Source: Lachnospiraceae bacterium (GTDB lineage Bacteria > Bacillota > Clostridia > Lachnospirales > Lachnospiraceae). Taken from it: a stretch of 64,000 nucleotides of DNA. Location of the stretch: the NCBI GenBank assembly GCA_910574885.1, contig CAJTDD010000004.1, forward strand, positions 1 through 64,000, read 5' to 3'. Below are positions 16,093-24,322 of the stretch, piece after piece. The stretch's first letter is position 1, and the number at the start of each line of letters is the position of its first letter. Under the pieces are notes generated by a model. That model was not told where the DNA came from. It saw only the letters and a program-made list of their open reading frames with translations, and did no database searches. A program made the translations under genes and the position numbers.

Positions 16093-17975
16093 CCTGTCCC
16101 CTCTCCTTCCTGTGGCAGCTCCACGGGCTTCCCGAATGCGCCGATGCCCGCCTTCCTGATGCTGTCCGAATAATATTTCTTTACCAGCTCCATTGTCTCA
16201 AATCCCATCTCCCCGGAGAACGCCTTCGCCTGCAGGCCGCTCCCGACTGCGAACGGCTGTACGTATTCCTCCACTGTGATGGTGCCGTCCCACGCCGCGC
16301 CCGCAGCCATGCCCTGGCCGCTGATGGAGGCGATGCACCCGCCCGTGTCGATCACCGCCGTGCCGCCCTCCATCCGCAGGTGGACATTGAAAGTGTTCGT
16401 GATGTTCGGCACAAGGTTGTCAATCGGATAGTACAGGGAAAGGATGTGTTTCCCGCTCCCCCAGGTCTCCACCGGGTAATGGATGAGGATCTCGGAATCG
16501 TTGAATTCGTATGTGACATACGCCACCGCCTTCCCGTCCTCCGTCCATGTGACCGGAAGCTCCACGTCCACCGTAACGCTTTCCGTATCCGTCCCCGGTC
16601 CTCCGCTGCTGTCCCCCGTATCCGCCCCGGTGTCTGTTCCCGTATCCCCGCCGCCCCCTGCCGGGAACGGGACCACGATGCTCCCTTTCGCACTGGCAGA
16701 ACGGCTCACCTGCCCTGCGGACACATCCACCAGCACCTGCCCGAAAAACTGCACATGGGTCTCCTCCTTCGCCGCAAACTCAATGCTGATGATCCGCACA
16801 TTGGTCTCCGCCACCGTATAGGCGGAGGCATTCGTGAACGTGTGTATCCCGATCTTCCCCGCCTCGATCTGGTTTAAGAGGCCGGAGATGTTCTTGTCAT
16901 TTTTGGACTTTGCCTGCGCCAGCCTTGGGTTCTTCCCCACGCACTTTAAGGTGTGCTTCCCGCCAATCCTACAGTTGGAAGAAGTGATGCAGGCAATCTG
17001 CGTCCCGTCTGCCTGCCCGCCCATGAAGGTCAGCACATCCCCAAGGTCAAGCGCCGGGTTCCCGATGGTGCTGGAATCAAACGGCACATAATCCACCACA
17101 GAGATATCCGCCAGTATGTTCCTGCAGAGCGTTTCCCGTGTTTCCTCCAGCCCGAACTGCAGGAGCGGGTTCACCGCCAGGTTCATGGTCAGCCCATCGT
17201 CCGGCTCCAGGGCGTAATACTCCGCCGTCTGCGTCCGGAGGTTCGTGGAGCTGACCGCCGTGTACCGGGTGATGAAGTCGGAAAAGCTGCTGGTGAAGCG
17301 GTGCCTGCTCTTTACCTCCATCATCGGCTCCGCCCCGTACTTCCGAAGCTCCAGCTTCCCTTCCCGGCTGATGCAGAAAAATCCCCCAAGCACCTGCCCG
17401 ACAAAGTACAGCACATCCCGGTAAGTTTCGATGTCATTTTCCGGGTAGATGGAGAGCAGCTCTGTGCCGTTGGGCATGGCCGCGATCTCCGCCTGTGTGT
17501 GCGCCAGCTCCACGGCGCAGGCTTTACAGCATAGATCCAAAAAGGCGTAGGCATTGCCCACGGTCTCAAATCCATTGAAGCTCTTTTCAAACCGGAGCAT
17601 ATAGTCGTAGGCTTTCAGCTCCAGACAGTGCGCCGTCCGGTTCGCCTCGCTGACCTCGAAGATACCCATCGGCACTTCCTCGAAACTGCCGTCCGCAAGC
17701 CGCAGGTGGTAGGAAAGGCGTATCTCCGCCCCTTCCAGCGTGTAGCGGTCAATCTGTGAAAAGAGCGTGATGCCCATCTCGGCGGCGTACACCGTCCCCA
17801 GCTCAATCTCTGCGCTGCCGCAGCACTGCGCCGTGATATACCCGCTCCCTTTCACGATATCTTCATAAACAAACGGGTATACAGCGCCGCCCTTTGTCGT
17901 GATCTGCCCCGTCCAGCGGTAGTTCCGTGTGTTTTCCTGCACCGCCTGCAGGAACGCATCGCTCACCGGGTACAT
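16089..17975 (-). CDS. Siphophage distal tail / hub-like protein
   Basis: 628 residues from the ATG at 17975, with AAGGGGG upstream. The N-terminal part (to about residue 370) resembles tail-hub proteins of Firmicutes siphophages, with GEVPMGIF-like (EEVPMGIFEVSEANR) and LGDVLTFMGG segments. A linker rich in G, D and T at about residues 440-475 then leads into a C-terminal beta-sandwich-like region that may be an adhesive or carbohydrate-binding part. It lies directly downstream of the tape-measure block, where the tail tip is normally encoded. Confidence 0.7.
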   Translation of the reverse strand: MYPVSDAFLQAVQENTRNYRWTGQITTKGGAVYPFVYEDIVKGSGYITAQCCGSAEIELGTVYAAEMGITLFSQIDRYTLEGAEIRLSYHLRLADGSFEEVPMGIFEVSEANRTAHCLELKAYDYMLRFEKSFNGFETVGNAYAFLDLCCKACAVELAHTQAEIAAMPNGTELLSIYPENDIETYRDVLYFVGQVLGGFFCISREGKLELRKYGAEPMMEVKSRHRFTSSFSDFITRYTAVSSTNLRTQTAEYYALEPDDGLTMNLAVNPLLQFGLEETRETLCRNILADISVVDYVPFDSSTIGNPALDLGDVLTFMGGQADGTQIACITSSNCRIGGKHTLKCVGKNPRLAQAKSKNDKNISGLLNQIEAGKIGIHTFTNASAYTVAETNVRIISIEFAAKEETHVQFFGQVLVDVSAGQVSRSASAKGSIVVPFPAGGGGDTGTDTGADTGDSSGGPGTDTESVTVDVELPVTWTEDGKAVAYVTYEFNDSEILIHYPVETWGSGKHILSLYYPIDNLVPNITNTFNVHLRMEGGTAVIDTGGCIASISGQGMAAGAAWDGTITVEEYVQPFAVGSGLQAKAFSGEMGFETMELVKKYYSDSIRKAGIGAFGKPVELPQEGEGTG

Positions 17976-18101
17976 GGAAAACACCCCCTTCACGCAAAAA
18001 GCACCAGCCTTTTATGGCTGATGCCTTATACGAATGACCTTATTGTTGTTTTATCTGAAATAATTCTTTAGCTTACTGGCAGACTGGAATTTACGTTGCT
18101 G

Positions 18102-18359
18102 TTACTTTTTCAGAAAATCACTAAATTCTTTCAATTCCTTTTTTGTATCTTCGGAAAGTCTGTTATATTCTGTATTATGAATCGCACCCTCTAATGTATA
18201 TAAATGTACCAGACAAACATTTGGATATTTCTGCTTTAGCTTAAGAAATGCGTCTTTTGCACCTACCTCAATTAGTTTCTCGGAAGATTCAATACCAACA
18301 GATATTAGCTTTTTTTCCATTTCCTTGCCAATATTCATCATAGCTGTTAATTCTGACAT
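18102..18359 (-). CDS. TfoX C-terminal-domain protein (moron)
   Basis: 85 residues from the ATG at 18359; a TTG four codons upstream is less likely. The whole protein matches the helical C-terminal domain of TfoX/Sxy (NIGKEMEKKLISVGIESSEKL and the following VHLYTLEGAIHN). The N-terminal TfoX domain is absent. It is inserted between two tail genes, is clearly more AT-rich than both, and has spacers on each side (17976-18101 and 18360-18449). The upstream spacer holds an extended -10-like TGATACAAT. This is the usual look of a moron expressed during lysogeny. Function unknown. Confidence 0.7.
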   Translation of the reverse strand: MSELTAMMNIGKEMEKKLISVGIESSEKLIEVGAKDAFLKLKQKYPNVCLVHLYTLEGAIHNTEYNRLSEDTKKELKEFSDFLKK

Positions 18360-18449
18360 ATTTATCTTCAACTCCCTTGTTCTACTTTTTTCAAATACCG
18401 ATCTGTGCCTTTTATTGTATCACATACCCCTTCAAAAATCACTCGATTT

Positions 18450-18812
18450 TTACAGTTCCTTCAAAGTAAACGACACTTTCCACAATCCTTTATAGGACGT
18501 GTCTTTCACGAGACTTGCCTTATAGCCGCTGATATACATTTCCGTCTGCTTTGTTTCCAGCGTTTCCGTGTCAAAGTAGTCCACAGTGAGCTTCTCCTTC
18601 TGCTTAAACCCCGTCAGCAGCTTCAGCCATTTCGGGGAAACGGAAAAAGCGGCGGGGATGGACACCACGCCCATCCTCACCACGTCCCTCTGCGTGGTCC
18701 CGGCCTCCGTCTCGCCCCCGGAATCCGCCTCCACGTCCGTCATCTGCACCTCGTAGGAATCGGGCAGGGGGAGCGGCACACCGTCAATTGCCAGATACTG
18801 TATATACGCCAT
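18450..18812 (-). CDS. Small tail protein (DUF6711-like)
   Basis: 120 residues. It begins MAYIQYLAIDGVPLPLPDSYEVQ and has a beta-rich pattern ending KGLWKVSFTLKEL, typical of a small tail protein encoded right after the tape measure in Clostridia siphophages. It starts six bases after the tape-measure stop, so it is in the same operon. It probably belongs to the tail tip or distal tail ring. Assignment rests on position and overall pattern. Confidence 0.6.
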   Translation of the reverse strand: MAYIQYLAIDGVPLPLPDSYEVQMTDVEADSGGETEAGTTQRDVVRMGVVSIPAAFSVSPKWLKLLTGFKQKEKLTVDYFDTETLETKQTEMYISGYKASLVKDTSYKGLWKVSFTLKEL

Positions 18813-18818
18813 TCCGCC

Positions 18819-21755
18819 TTACCTCCCTCCCGACCTTAAGTTCTGCCTTGCCTGGGCGTCCAACACCACTTCGTCTAACAGCGTCCCGCCTACATACACG
18901 GGGATGCAGATGGTCCCGCCGCCCGCCATTTCCTGCAGGCCGGAAAGCATCTCCCGAAGCCCTCCTAAAAGCTCGCTCACGGAAGAATCCCCGGAGGAAT
19001 CCCTGCCGCCCTGCATCCCCTGGACTGCCGCCTGTGGCTGGAGCATCAGGTCGGACGCCACCCCGGCCACGGCCTTCTTCACCATGCCCCGGCTCTTTTC
19101 GATGCCCTTTGCCAGCCCGGACATGAAGTCCGGCATCCAGCTCTCGTAATCCGTCAGAGGCCCCTCGTCCGGCACGGAGAAATGCAGGAAGGAGCGTATC
19201 TTATCCGCCACGTCCGACACCGCATTTACCACGTTGCCGATGGCGCTGCGGATGCCGTCCGCGATTCCGTTGATGAAGTCCTTCCCCCATTCCAGCGCCT
19301 TCCCCGGCAGCGAGGTGATGAAGCTGATGGCGGACTGGAACCCGGACTGCACCACGCTCCCCAGGGAGGAAAGCGCGGAGCCGATGCCGGAAACCATGGC
19401 CTTGAAAGCGTTCACCGCCGCCTGTTTCAGATTGGACGCAATGGACGACACCAGGTTTTTCAGCCCGTTCCAGGCGGACGAGGCTGTATTCTTGATTGCC
19501 GTCCAGATATTTGCGATTGTGGTTTTCAGCCCGTTGAACAGGATGGAAACGTGGTTCGCAAGCCCCTGCGCCAGCGAGCCGACCACCTGCTTGATGCCGT
19601 TCCAGATATTGGACGCCGCATTCTTGATGTTGTTCCAGATGTTGGCGGCGTCCTCCTTCAGCTTGGTAAAATTCCCGGTCACCAGGTCGATCAGCAGAAG
19701 CACCGGCCCAAGCACCACATTCTTGATCAGCTCCCAAGCCCCGGAAGCCGCCGTCTTGATGCCGTTCCAAATGCCCTGCAGCGTCGTGGAGAGGTTCTCC
19801 CACAGGGAGCGTATCATGTCCACAATCCCCGTCAGCACGGGATTGTTCATCATATTCGTCCAGATATTGCTGAAAAAGTCGCCCACGGACTGCCACAGCC
19901 CGCTCCACCATGCCGGGATGCCCTGGAAGAACGACACCAGGGAATTCCAGGCATTGGGTATGGTCTCCGTAAAGAAAGAACAGATGACTTCCCATGCGGA
20001 AACAAAAAATTCCTTGATCTGCGTCCAGATGGCGTTCACCGCATCCCGGAACCATCCGCATTTGTTGTACAGCACCACAAGAATCGCCACCACTGCCGCA
20101 ATCGCCAAAGGCACCCACCCGATAGCCGCCACCACGGCGGAGATTGCCGGGATCAGCGTCCCGGACACAAACCCGATCACACTTGAAATTCCCCCGGCTA
20201 TCTGCGGCACTACCGTCATAATCGTGCCGACTGCCCCGACCACTTTCCCAATGACAATCAGGACGGGGCCGAGCGCCGCAGCCACAAGGGCCACCGTGAC
20301 AATGATCTTCTTCGTGCCTTCATCCAGGCTGTTCAGCCAGTCCACAAGCCCCTGAATCCAGCCCACGATCTGCCGGATGTAGGGCATCAGGATTTCCCCG
20401 ATGGAGATGGCAAGTTCCTCAAGCTGGCTCTTTAAAATCGTAAGCTGCCCCGCAAGGTTATCCTGCATGGTGGCCGCCATCTTCTCCGCCGTGCCGTCAC
20501 AGTTGTTGATGGCGCTGTTCAGCTTTTCAATGTCCCCAGGCGCGGCGTTCATCACCGCAAGGAAGCCGGACATGGCGTTCTTCCCGACCAGAGCCTCCGC
20601 ATTGGCGGCCTTCTCCGACTCGGACATCTGTGCGAATGCTGCGCGGCAGTCTGCCAGGATGTCCCCAAGGCTCCTCATGCTGCCGTCCGTGTCCGTGGTC
20701 TGGATGGTCAGCTCCCCGAAGGCGTCCCCCACGAACTTCACTTCCCCGGTGAGGTTCGTCATCATGGAGCGCATGGCCGTGCCTGCCTGGGAGGACTTGA
20801 TGCCCGCGTTCGCCATCAGGCCGATGGCCTCGGCAGTGTCCTCTGCGGAAAAGCCGAGCGCGCCAGCCACGGGCGCACAGTATTTGAACGTCTCCCCCAT
20901 CATGGATACGTTTGTATTCGCATTCGAGCTTGCCGCCGCAAGGATATCCGCGAAATGCCCGGAATCCTCCGCCGACAGCCCCAGGGCAGTCAGCGCATCC
21001 GTCACGATATCCGAGGTGGTCGCCAAATCCTCCCCGGAAGCGGCGGCAAGGTTCATGATGCCCTCGATGCCGGAGAACATATCGTTTGTCTTCCAGCCGG
21101 CCATGGCCATGTAGTTCATCGCCTCCGCCGCCTCGGACGCGGAGAACTTGGTCTTGCTGCCCATCTCACGGGCCTTGTCACGCAGGGCTTCCAGGTCCTT
21201 CCCGGTCGCCCCGGACACAGCAGCCACCTGGCTCATGGCCGAGTCGAAGTCGGAAGCCACCTTCACGGCGGCCACGCCAAGACCGCCCACCGCAGCAGTG
21301 ACGGGCATCAGCTTCTGGCCGACGCCCTCAATGGCGGAGCCGACCGTCTTTAACTTCTCCCCCGTGGCGGCGATCTTCTGCAATGCCACGGCGGACTGCC
21401 CCGCCTGCCGTTCCAGGTCGCGCAGGTTGTTTTCGGTTTCTATGATCTCACGCTGGAGGGCATCGTACTGGCTCTGCGAGATCTCGCCCCTTGCCAGCGC
21501 GTCATTCGCCTGCTCCGCCGCCGTTTTCAGCGTCTCCAGCTTTTCCTTCGTTTCCCTGACCGCATCCCCAAGGAGCCGGTGCTTCTGCGCCATCAGCTCC
21601 GTGTTGCCGGGGTCGAGCTTCAGCAGCTTCTCCACGTCCTTAAGCTGTGACTGCGTGTTCCGGATCTCCGTGTTCACGCCCTTTAAGGCCGTCTGGAGCT
21701 TCGTGGTGTCGCCGCCGATCTCTACCGTAATCCCTTTGATCCTGTTTGCCGCCAC
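18819..21755 (-). CDS. Tail tape measure protein (TP901 type)
   Basis: 978 residues. The N-terminal 150 residues are a long coiled coil. The TP901 core follows (VKVASDFDSAMSQVAAVSGATG, about residues 160-185), with AEAMNYMAMAGWKTNDM and TALGLSAED. Residues 460-560 are a strongly hydrophobic stretch. A helical region with a recurring W-x-x-I/L-K/W rhythm fills residues 570-830, and the C-terminus ends in a short globular part. Gene length predicts a tail of roughly 140-150 nm (family rule of about 0.15 nm per residue). Confidence 0.9.
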   Translation of the reverse strand: MAANRIKGITVEIGGDTTKLQTALKGVNTEIRNTQSQLKDVEKLLKLDPGNTELMAQKHRLLGDAVRETKEKLETLKTAAEQANDALARGEISQSQYDALQREIIETENNLRDLERQAGQSAVALQKIAATGEKLKTVGSAIEGVGQKLMPVTAAVGGLGVAAVKVASDFDSAMSQVAAVSGATGKDLEALRDKAREMGSKTKFSASEAAEAMNYMAMAGWKTNDMFSGIEGIMNLAAASGEDLATTSDIVTDALTALGLSAEDSGHFADILAAASSNANTNVSMMGETFKYCAPVAGALGFSAEDTAEAIGLMANAGIKSSQAGTAMRSMMTNLTGEVKFVGDAFGELTIQTTDTDGSMRSLGDILADCRAAFAQMSESEKAANAEALVGKNAMSGFLAVMNAAPGDIEKLNSAINNCDGTAEKMAATMQDNLAGQLTILKSQLEELAISIGEILMPYIRQIVGWIQGLVDWLNSLDEGTKKIIVTVALVAAALGPVLIVIGKVVGAVGTIMTVVPQIAGGISSVIGFVSGTLIPAISAVVAAIGWVPLAIAAVVAILVVLYNKCGWFRDAVNAIWTQIKEFFVSAWEVICSFFTETIPNAWNSLVSFFQGIPAWWSGLWQSVGDFFSNIWTNMMNNPVLTGIVDMIRSLWENLSTTLQGIWNGIKTAASGAWELIKNVVLGPVLLLIDLVTGNFTKLKEDAANIWNNIKNAASNIWNGIKQVVGSLAQGLANHVSILFNGLKTTIANIWTAIKNTASSAWNGLKNLVSSIASNLKQAAVNAFKAMVSGIGSALSSLGSVVQSGFQSAISFITSLPGKALEWGKDFINGIADGIRSAIGNVVNAVSDVADKIRSFLHFSVPDEGPLTDYESWMPDFMSGLAKGIEKSRGMVKKAVAGVASDLMLQPQAAVQGMQGGRDSSGDSSVSELLGGLREMLSGLQEMAGGGTICIPVYVGGTLLDEVVLDAQARQNLRSGGR

Positions 21756-21826
21756 ACCAACACCCCCTTAACGGCACAAAAAAAGCCCGGATGCCCAGGC
21801 GTTATCAAAAAAATCCAAATCTGCGT

Positions 21827-21991
21827 TTAAAATAAATCGAACTCGTCCTGCCCCGCGATGATGGAGTAGTCCGCGCTGTCATTGCTGCTCTCCGCGTACA
21901 TATCGTTGACCATGCCGATGGTCAGAAGGTCTAAATCCCGGATGGAGATACCGAGCTGCACACACCGCAAGAGGAACAGCGGCGTGGTCAT
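21827..21991 (-). CDS. Tail chaperone second part (gpT-like, -1 frame)
   Basis: 54-residue open frame in the -1 frame relative to the upstream tail chaperone. Its ATG overlaps the upstream stop, but there is no ribosome site. It is most likely made as the C-terminal extension of the first chaperone through the slippery site at 22012-22018, as for gpG-GT of lambda. It is acidic (MYAESSNDSAD) and ends EFDLF. Position just before the tape measure is as expected. Confidence 0.7.
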   Translation of the reverse strand: MTTPLFLLRCVQLGISIRDLDLLTIGMVNDMYAESSNDSADYSIIAGQDEFDLF

Positions 21992-22365
21992 CGGGCGGTC
22001 AGTTGCGCGAAGTTTTTTTTAGCCTCCACGTCGGTCTTCACGTTCAGCCCCCACAGCTCGATGAGCTGCGGCAGCACCTGGTAGATGGAGAACGTGCCGA
22101 AGCCGTCCAGCCATTCCTCCGGCGTGTCCGGGATGGAAGGGTCGGCGTGCTTCGCCATGATAAAGGCGATGTTCTCAAACAGCTCCAGGGAAAATAAATC
22201 CAAGTTGGAATTCTCCTCGTCACCCTTCCCGATGCTCTTTTCCAGCGCACTCAGGTCCTTGTAGATGTCCCGGTGGAACTTGATCCGGTAAATGCGCGGC
22301 ACGGCCGCCGATGCACGAAACGGCACCTCTTTCCCGTCAATCTCGATCTTCCTTGTCATGCTCAT
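21988..22365 (-). CDS. Tail assembly chaperone (gpG-like)
   Basis: 125 residues with a GAGGAAA site before the ATG. It has the typical small-chaperone pattern: a beta-hairpin start (RKIEIDGKEVPFRASAAVPRI is split by a turn) followed by helices (LELFENIAFIMAKH, WLDGFGTFSIYQVLPQLIELW). It binds the tape measure during tail assembly. Translation of most copies ends at the TGA at 21988. A fraction should shift to the -1 frame at a run of eight A residues, making a longer GT-type product. Confidence 0.8.
   Translation of the reverse strand: MSMTRKIEIDGKEVPFRASAAVPRIYRIKFHRDIYKDLSALEKSIGKGDEENSNLDLFSLELFENIAFIMAKHADPSIPDTPEEWLDGFGTFSIYQVLPQLIELWGLNVKTDVEAKKNFAQLTAR
22012..22018 (-). promoter_or_regulatory. 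Programmed -1 frameshift site (A AAA AAC)
   Basis: On the minus strand the heptamer A AAA AAC is in the correct phase (codons AAA AAA AAC) about 20 bases before the zero-frame stop. The -1 frame is open from there to 21827. Confidence 0.75.
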
Positions 22366-22973
22366 GCCGTTTCCTCCCCGCTACCCTGTCCTCCACCGCC
22401 GCTTTCAGCCGCCGTGGGCATATACACCGCCTTGTACCAGTCCTTGTAGACCGTCTCGTCCGTGGAATCCCCGGTCTTCGCCTTCACCATGCCGTCCGCC
22501 AGGGGCGTTGCCTTGACGGTCAGCGTCTCGGTCTGCACCTCCCGGCTCTCCTCGTTGGTCTTGCCCTCGATGCCAGGTCTTGAGGCGGAGCAGTTGTAGA
22601 GGACGTGGCGGATGTGCCTCTGGTCGCCGTCAAACTCAAAAAGCAGGGCAAACGCCGCAAGTTCCGCCGAGGCGTTCTCGATCAGCACGCCCTTGCTGTC
22701 CAGTTCCTCCTTTAAAGCGTCTTTGCGGAAGGACTCTGGGATCATGGCAAGCTCCAGGTCGCCGTCATAACCCATGTTGTTGTTGATGACATAGTACGCC
22801 GTCCCGTCCGCATAGAAATTCTCCGGCTCGCCGTTGGCGTCCAGCGAGATGGACACCGAGCCGGGCATCGGGACGGGCGTGCCATAGGACACCGCCCCGT
22901 CTTCCGAAACCGTGAGCATCGCATAGTGCGTGTTCTTAAGGTTGTATTTCACTTTGTTCTTTTTATTCTGCAT
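22362..22973 (-). CDS. Major tail tube protein
   Basis: 203 residues. The phi13/TP901-type pattern is visible: KYNLKNTHYAMLTVSEDGAVSYG at the start, then PVPMPGSVSISLDANGE and NNNMGYDGDLELAMIPE. It polymerises into the tail tube. It is followed, with a four-base overlap, by the tail chaperone pair and then the tape measure, the standard order. The C-terminus is a flexible G/E-rich tail. Confidence 0.85.
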   Translation of the reverse strand: MQNKKNKVKYNLKNTHYAMLTVSEDGAVSYGTPVPMPGSVSISLDANGEPENFYADGTAYYVINNNMGYDGDLELAMIPESFRKDALKEELDSKGVLIENASAELAAFALLFEFDGDQRHIRHVLYNCSASRPGIEGKTNEESREVQTETLTVKATPLADGMVKAKTGDSTDETVYKDWYKAVYMPTAAESGGGGQGSGEETA

Positions 22974-22976
22974 CCG

Positions 22977-23300
22977 TCATGCCTCCCATCCAAAAATATA
23001 CAGAACTTCATAAAGCCGCTCGCTGCTGATCCATGTTTCCGATTTGTTGTAGAAGACTTCGTGCGCATCCAGCACATCCTCCACTTTTTTCTCCACCGCC
23101 GGGTCTTTCTTATCGGTGTAGATTTCCACATGGACGTTTGCGCCCTTGTGGTACACCTTCCCGTCCGCCGCAAAGTTGTCGCTCCCCGGAATGAGGTAAC
23201 AGAGGAACGGAGGCTCCGGCGACTCCCCTTCCGCGAAATGGTCATAGGCGGAAGGGATTCCCATTTCCGCAATCACTTCAATAAGTTTTTCCAAATACAT
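22977..23300 (-). CDS. Tail terminator-like protein
   Basis: 107 residues from the ATG at 23300, which overlaps the stop of the preceding gene (TGATG). It is a small alpha/beta protein (MYLEKLIEVIAEMG, then VHVEIYTDKKDPAVEKKVEDVL and SERLYEVLYIFG) resembling the tail-completion proteins found between gp10-like and major tail genes. Assigned by position and pattern. Confidence 0.65.
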   Translation of the reverse strand: MYLEKLIEVIAEMGIPSAYDHFAEGESPEPPFLCYLIPGSDNFAADGKVYHKGANVHVEIYTDKKDPAVEKKVEDVLDAHEVFYNKSETWISSERLYEVLYIFGWEA

Positions 23301-23680
23301 CACCCCCTCAGAGCCTTTTCTATTTCCTGCTCCAGCGTCCGTTCTGCCCTTTCTTCCGTAGGCGCGATGTGCGCCTTTCCGGGGACGCGCCCGCCGCCCC
23401 GCTTGGCGTGGCCGAATTCCAGGAGGTGCGAGAGCTGGTAGCGGTTCCTGGAATGCACCACCAGCTCGATGGAGTTAGAGGTTTCCTTCACGTTCTTCAC
23501 AGACCAGCTCTTCACATAGGCGCCCGTGTCCTTCGGCGCATTCTCCTGGATATCCTTCTTCACGGAATTCCCCGCTTTCTTCACCGCCTTTTTCAGCTCA
23601 TCCGCCGCAAGGTCCGCATACTCCGTCAGCCCCTCCATCACTGCGGCCGCGAGCTGGTCAATCCTTACCCTGTCCGACAT
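23300..23680 (-). CDS. HK97 gp10-like head-tail connector
   Basis: 126 residues from the ATG at 23680; a GTG seven codons upstream is the alternative. It shows the gp10 family hallmarks: a helical N-terminus, then NAPKDTGAYVKSWSVKN, and YQLSHLLEFGHAKRGGGRV near the C-terminal half. It acts in head-tail joining. It is encoded between the head-closure and tail-terminator genes without gaps. Confidence 0.8.
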   Translation of the reverse strand: MSDRVRIDQLAAAVMEGLTEYADLAADELKKAVKKAGNSVKKDIQENAPKDTGAYVKSWSVKNVKETSNSIELVVHSRNRYQLSHLLEFGHAKRGGGRVPGKAHIAPTEERAERTLEQEIEKALRG

Positions 23681-23681
23681 T

Positions 23682-24023
23682 TCACCGCCCCGCTTTCTCA
23701 CACTTGAATTTCAATGCCCGTTTTTTATTGTTCAGATGGTCTACCTTTAAAATGTCATAGACGCCGCCGTCCCACAGGATGCGGAAGCCTGTGGTGTCCA
23801 CGGCCTTCAACTTCCTGCAGAAGCGCACCGTGAAGCTGATGTCCGGGTGCGCCACGGTCTGCCCTGCCGCCCCGGATTCCACAGAGGACTTCCCCAGGGA
23901 ATCGCTGACGGTGGCATGGCAGGAATAGTAGTCCGTCCACACATTTTCATGGTTCCCGATGGCATCGGACACCATTTCATTTTTCTGGAACATGATCCGC
24001 ACGTTCATCGCCGCCACATCCAT
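23682..24023 (-). CDS. Head closure (head-tail adaptor stopper) protein
   Basis: 113 residues with AAGGAGG before the ATG. It is beta-rich (VRIMFQKNEMVSD, WTDYYSCHATVSD, FRILWDGGVYDILKVDHL), the SPP1 gp16 / HK97 stopper pattern, including the family ending LKFKCEKA. It closes the portal channel after packaging. The start overlaps the preceding connector gene by one base. Confidence 0.8.
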   Translation of the reverse strand: MDVAAMNVRIMFQKNEMVSDAIGNHENVWTDYYSCHATVSDSLGKSSVESGAAGQTVAHPDISFTVRFCRKLKAVDTTGFRILWDGGVYDILKVDHLNNKKRALKFKCEKAGR

Positions 24024-24298
24024 CAGAACGCCTCCTTCCTTGCCCCGAAGAGCAATGCCCGCAGGGTGAGCGTGAGGGCGCGGTGATCGGCCTCCTCCCG
24101 GTGTTCGTAGAGGTAGGCCGCCGCATACAGCACGGCAATCCTGGCATTTTCCACAGCAGAAAACTCCTCCATTGAATCCATCCGCGCCACGTCCATGCAG
24201 AGGCGTTCCGACGCCCCGATGATGCTTTCGATCAGGGCGTCGTCCTCGTCATAGTCCACACGGAGGTAGTTCTTCATCTCTTCCAGCGTCACTGCCAT
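24023..24298 (-). CDS. gp6-like head-tail connector
   Basis: 91 residues, all helical: MAVTLEEMKNYLRVDYDEDD is the well-known start of the gp6/gp15 connector family. ALIESIIGASERLC and VLYAAAYLYEHREEAD follow. It forms the adaptor ring below the portal. It lies 24 bases after the capsid gene. Confidence 0.9.
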   Translation of the reverse strand: MAVTLEEMKNYLRVDYDEDDALIESIIGASERLCMDVARMDSMEEFSAVENARIAVLYAAAYLYEHREEADHRALTLTLRALLFGARKEAF

Positions 24299-24322
24299 GC
24301 CTCCACCTCCCTCCGAAAAACC

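Noticed and set aside
14809-16173. Long plus-strand open frame opposite the tail-fibre gene
   Set aside because: It is antisense to a gene with a good position and coupled start, has no ribosome site, and its product is rich in H, R, P and Q as is typical of reverse reading of GC-rich genes.
19182-20355. Plus-strand open frames of 334 and 373 codons over the tape measure gene
   Set aside because: They reflect the repetitive, GC-rich coding of the tape measure gene and have no start signals or recognisable protein pattern.
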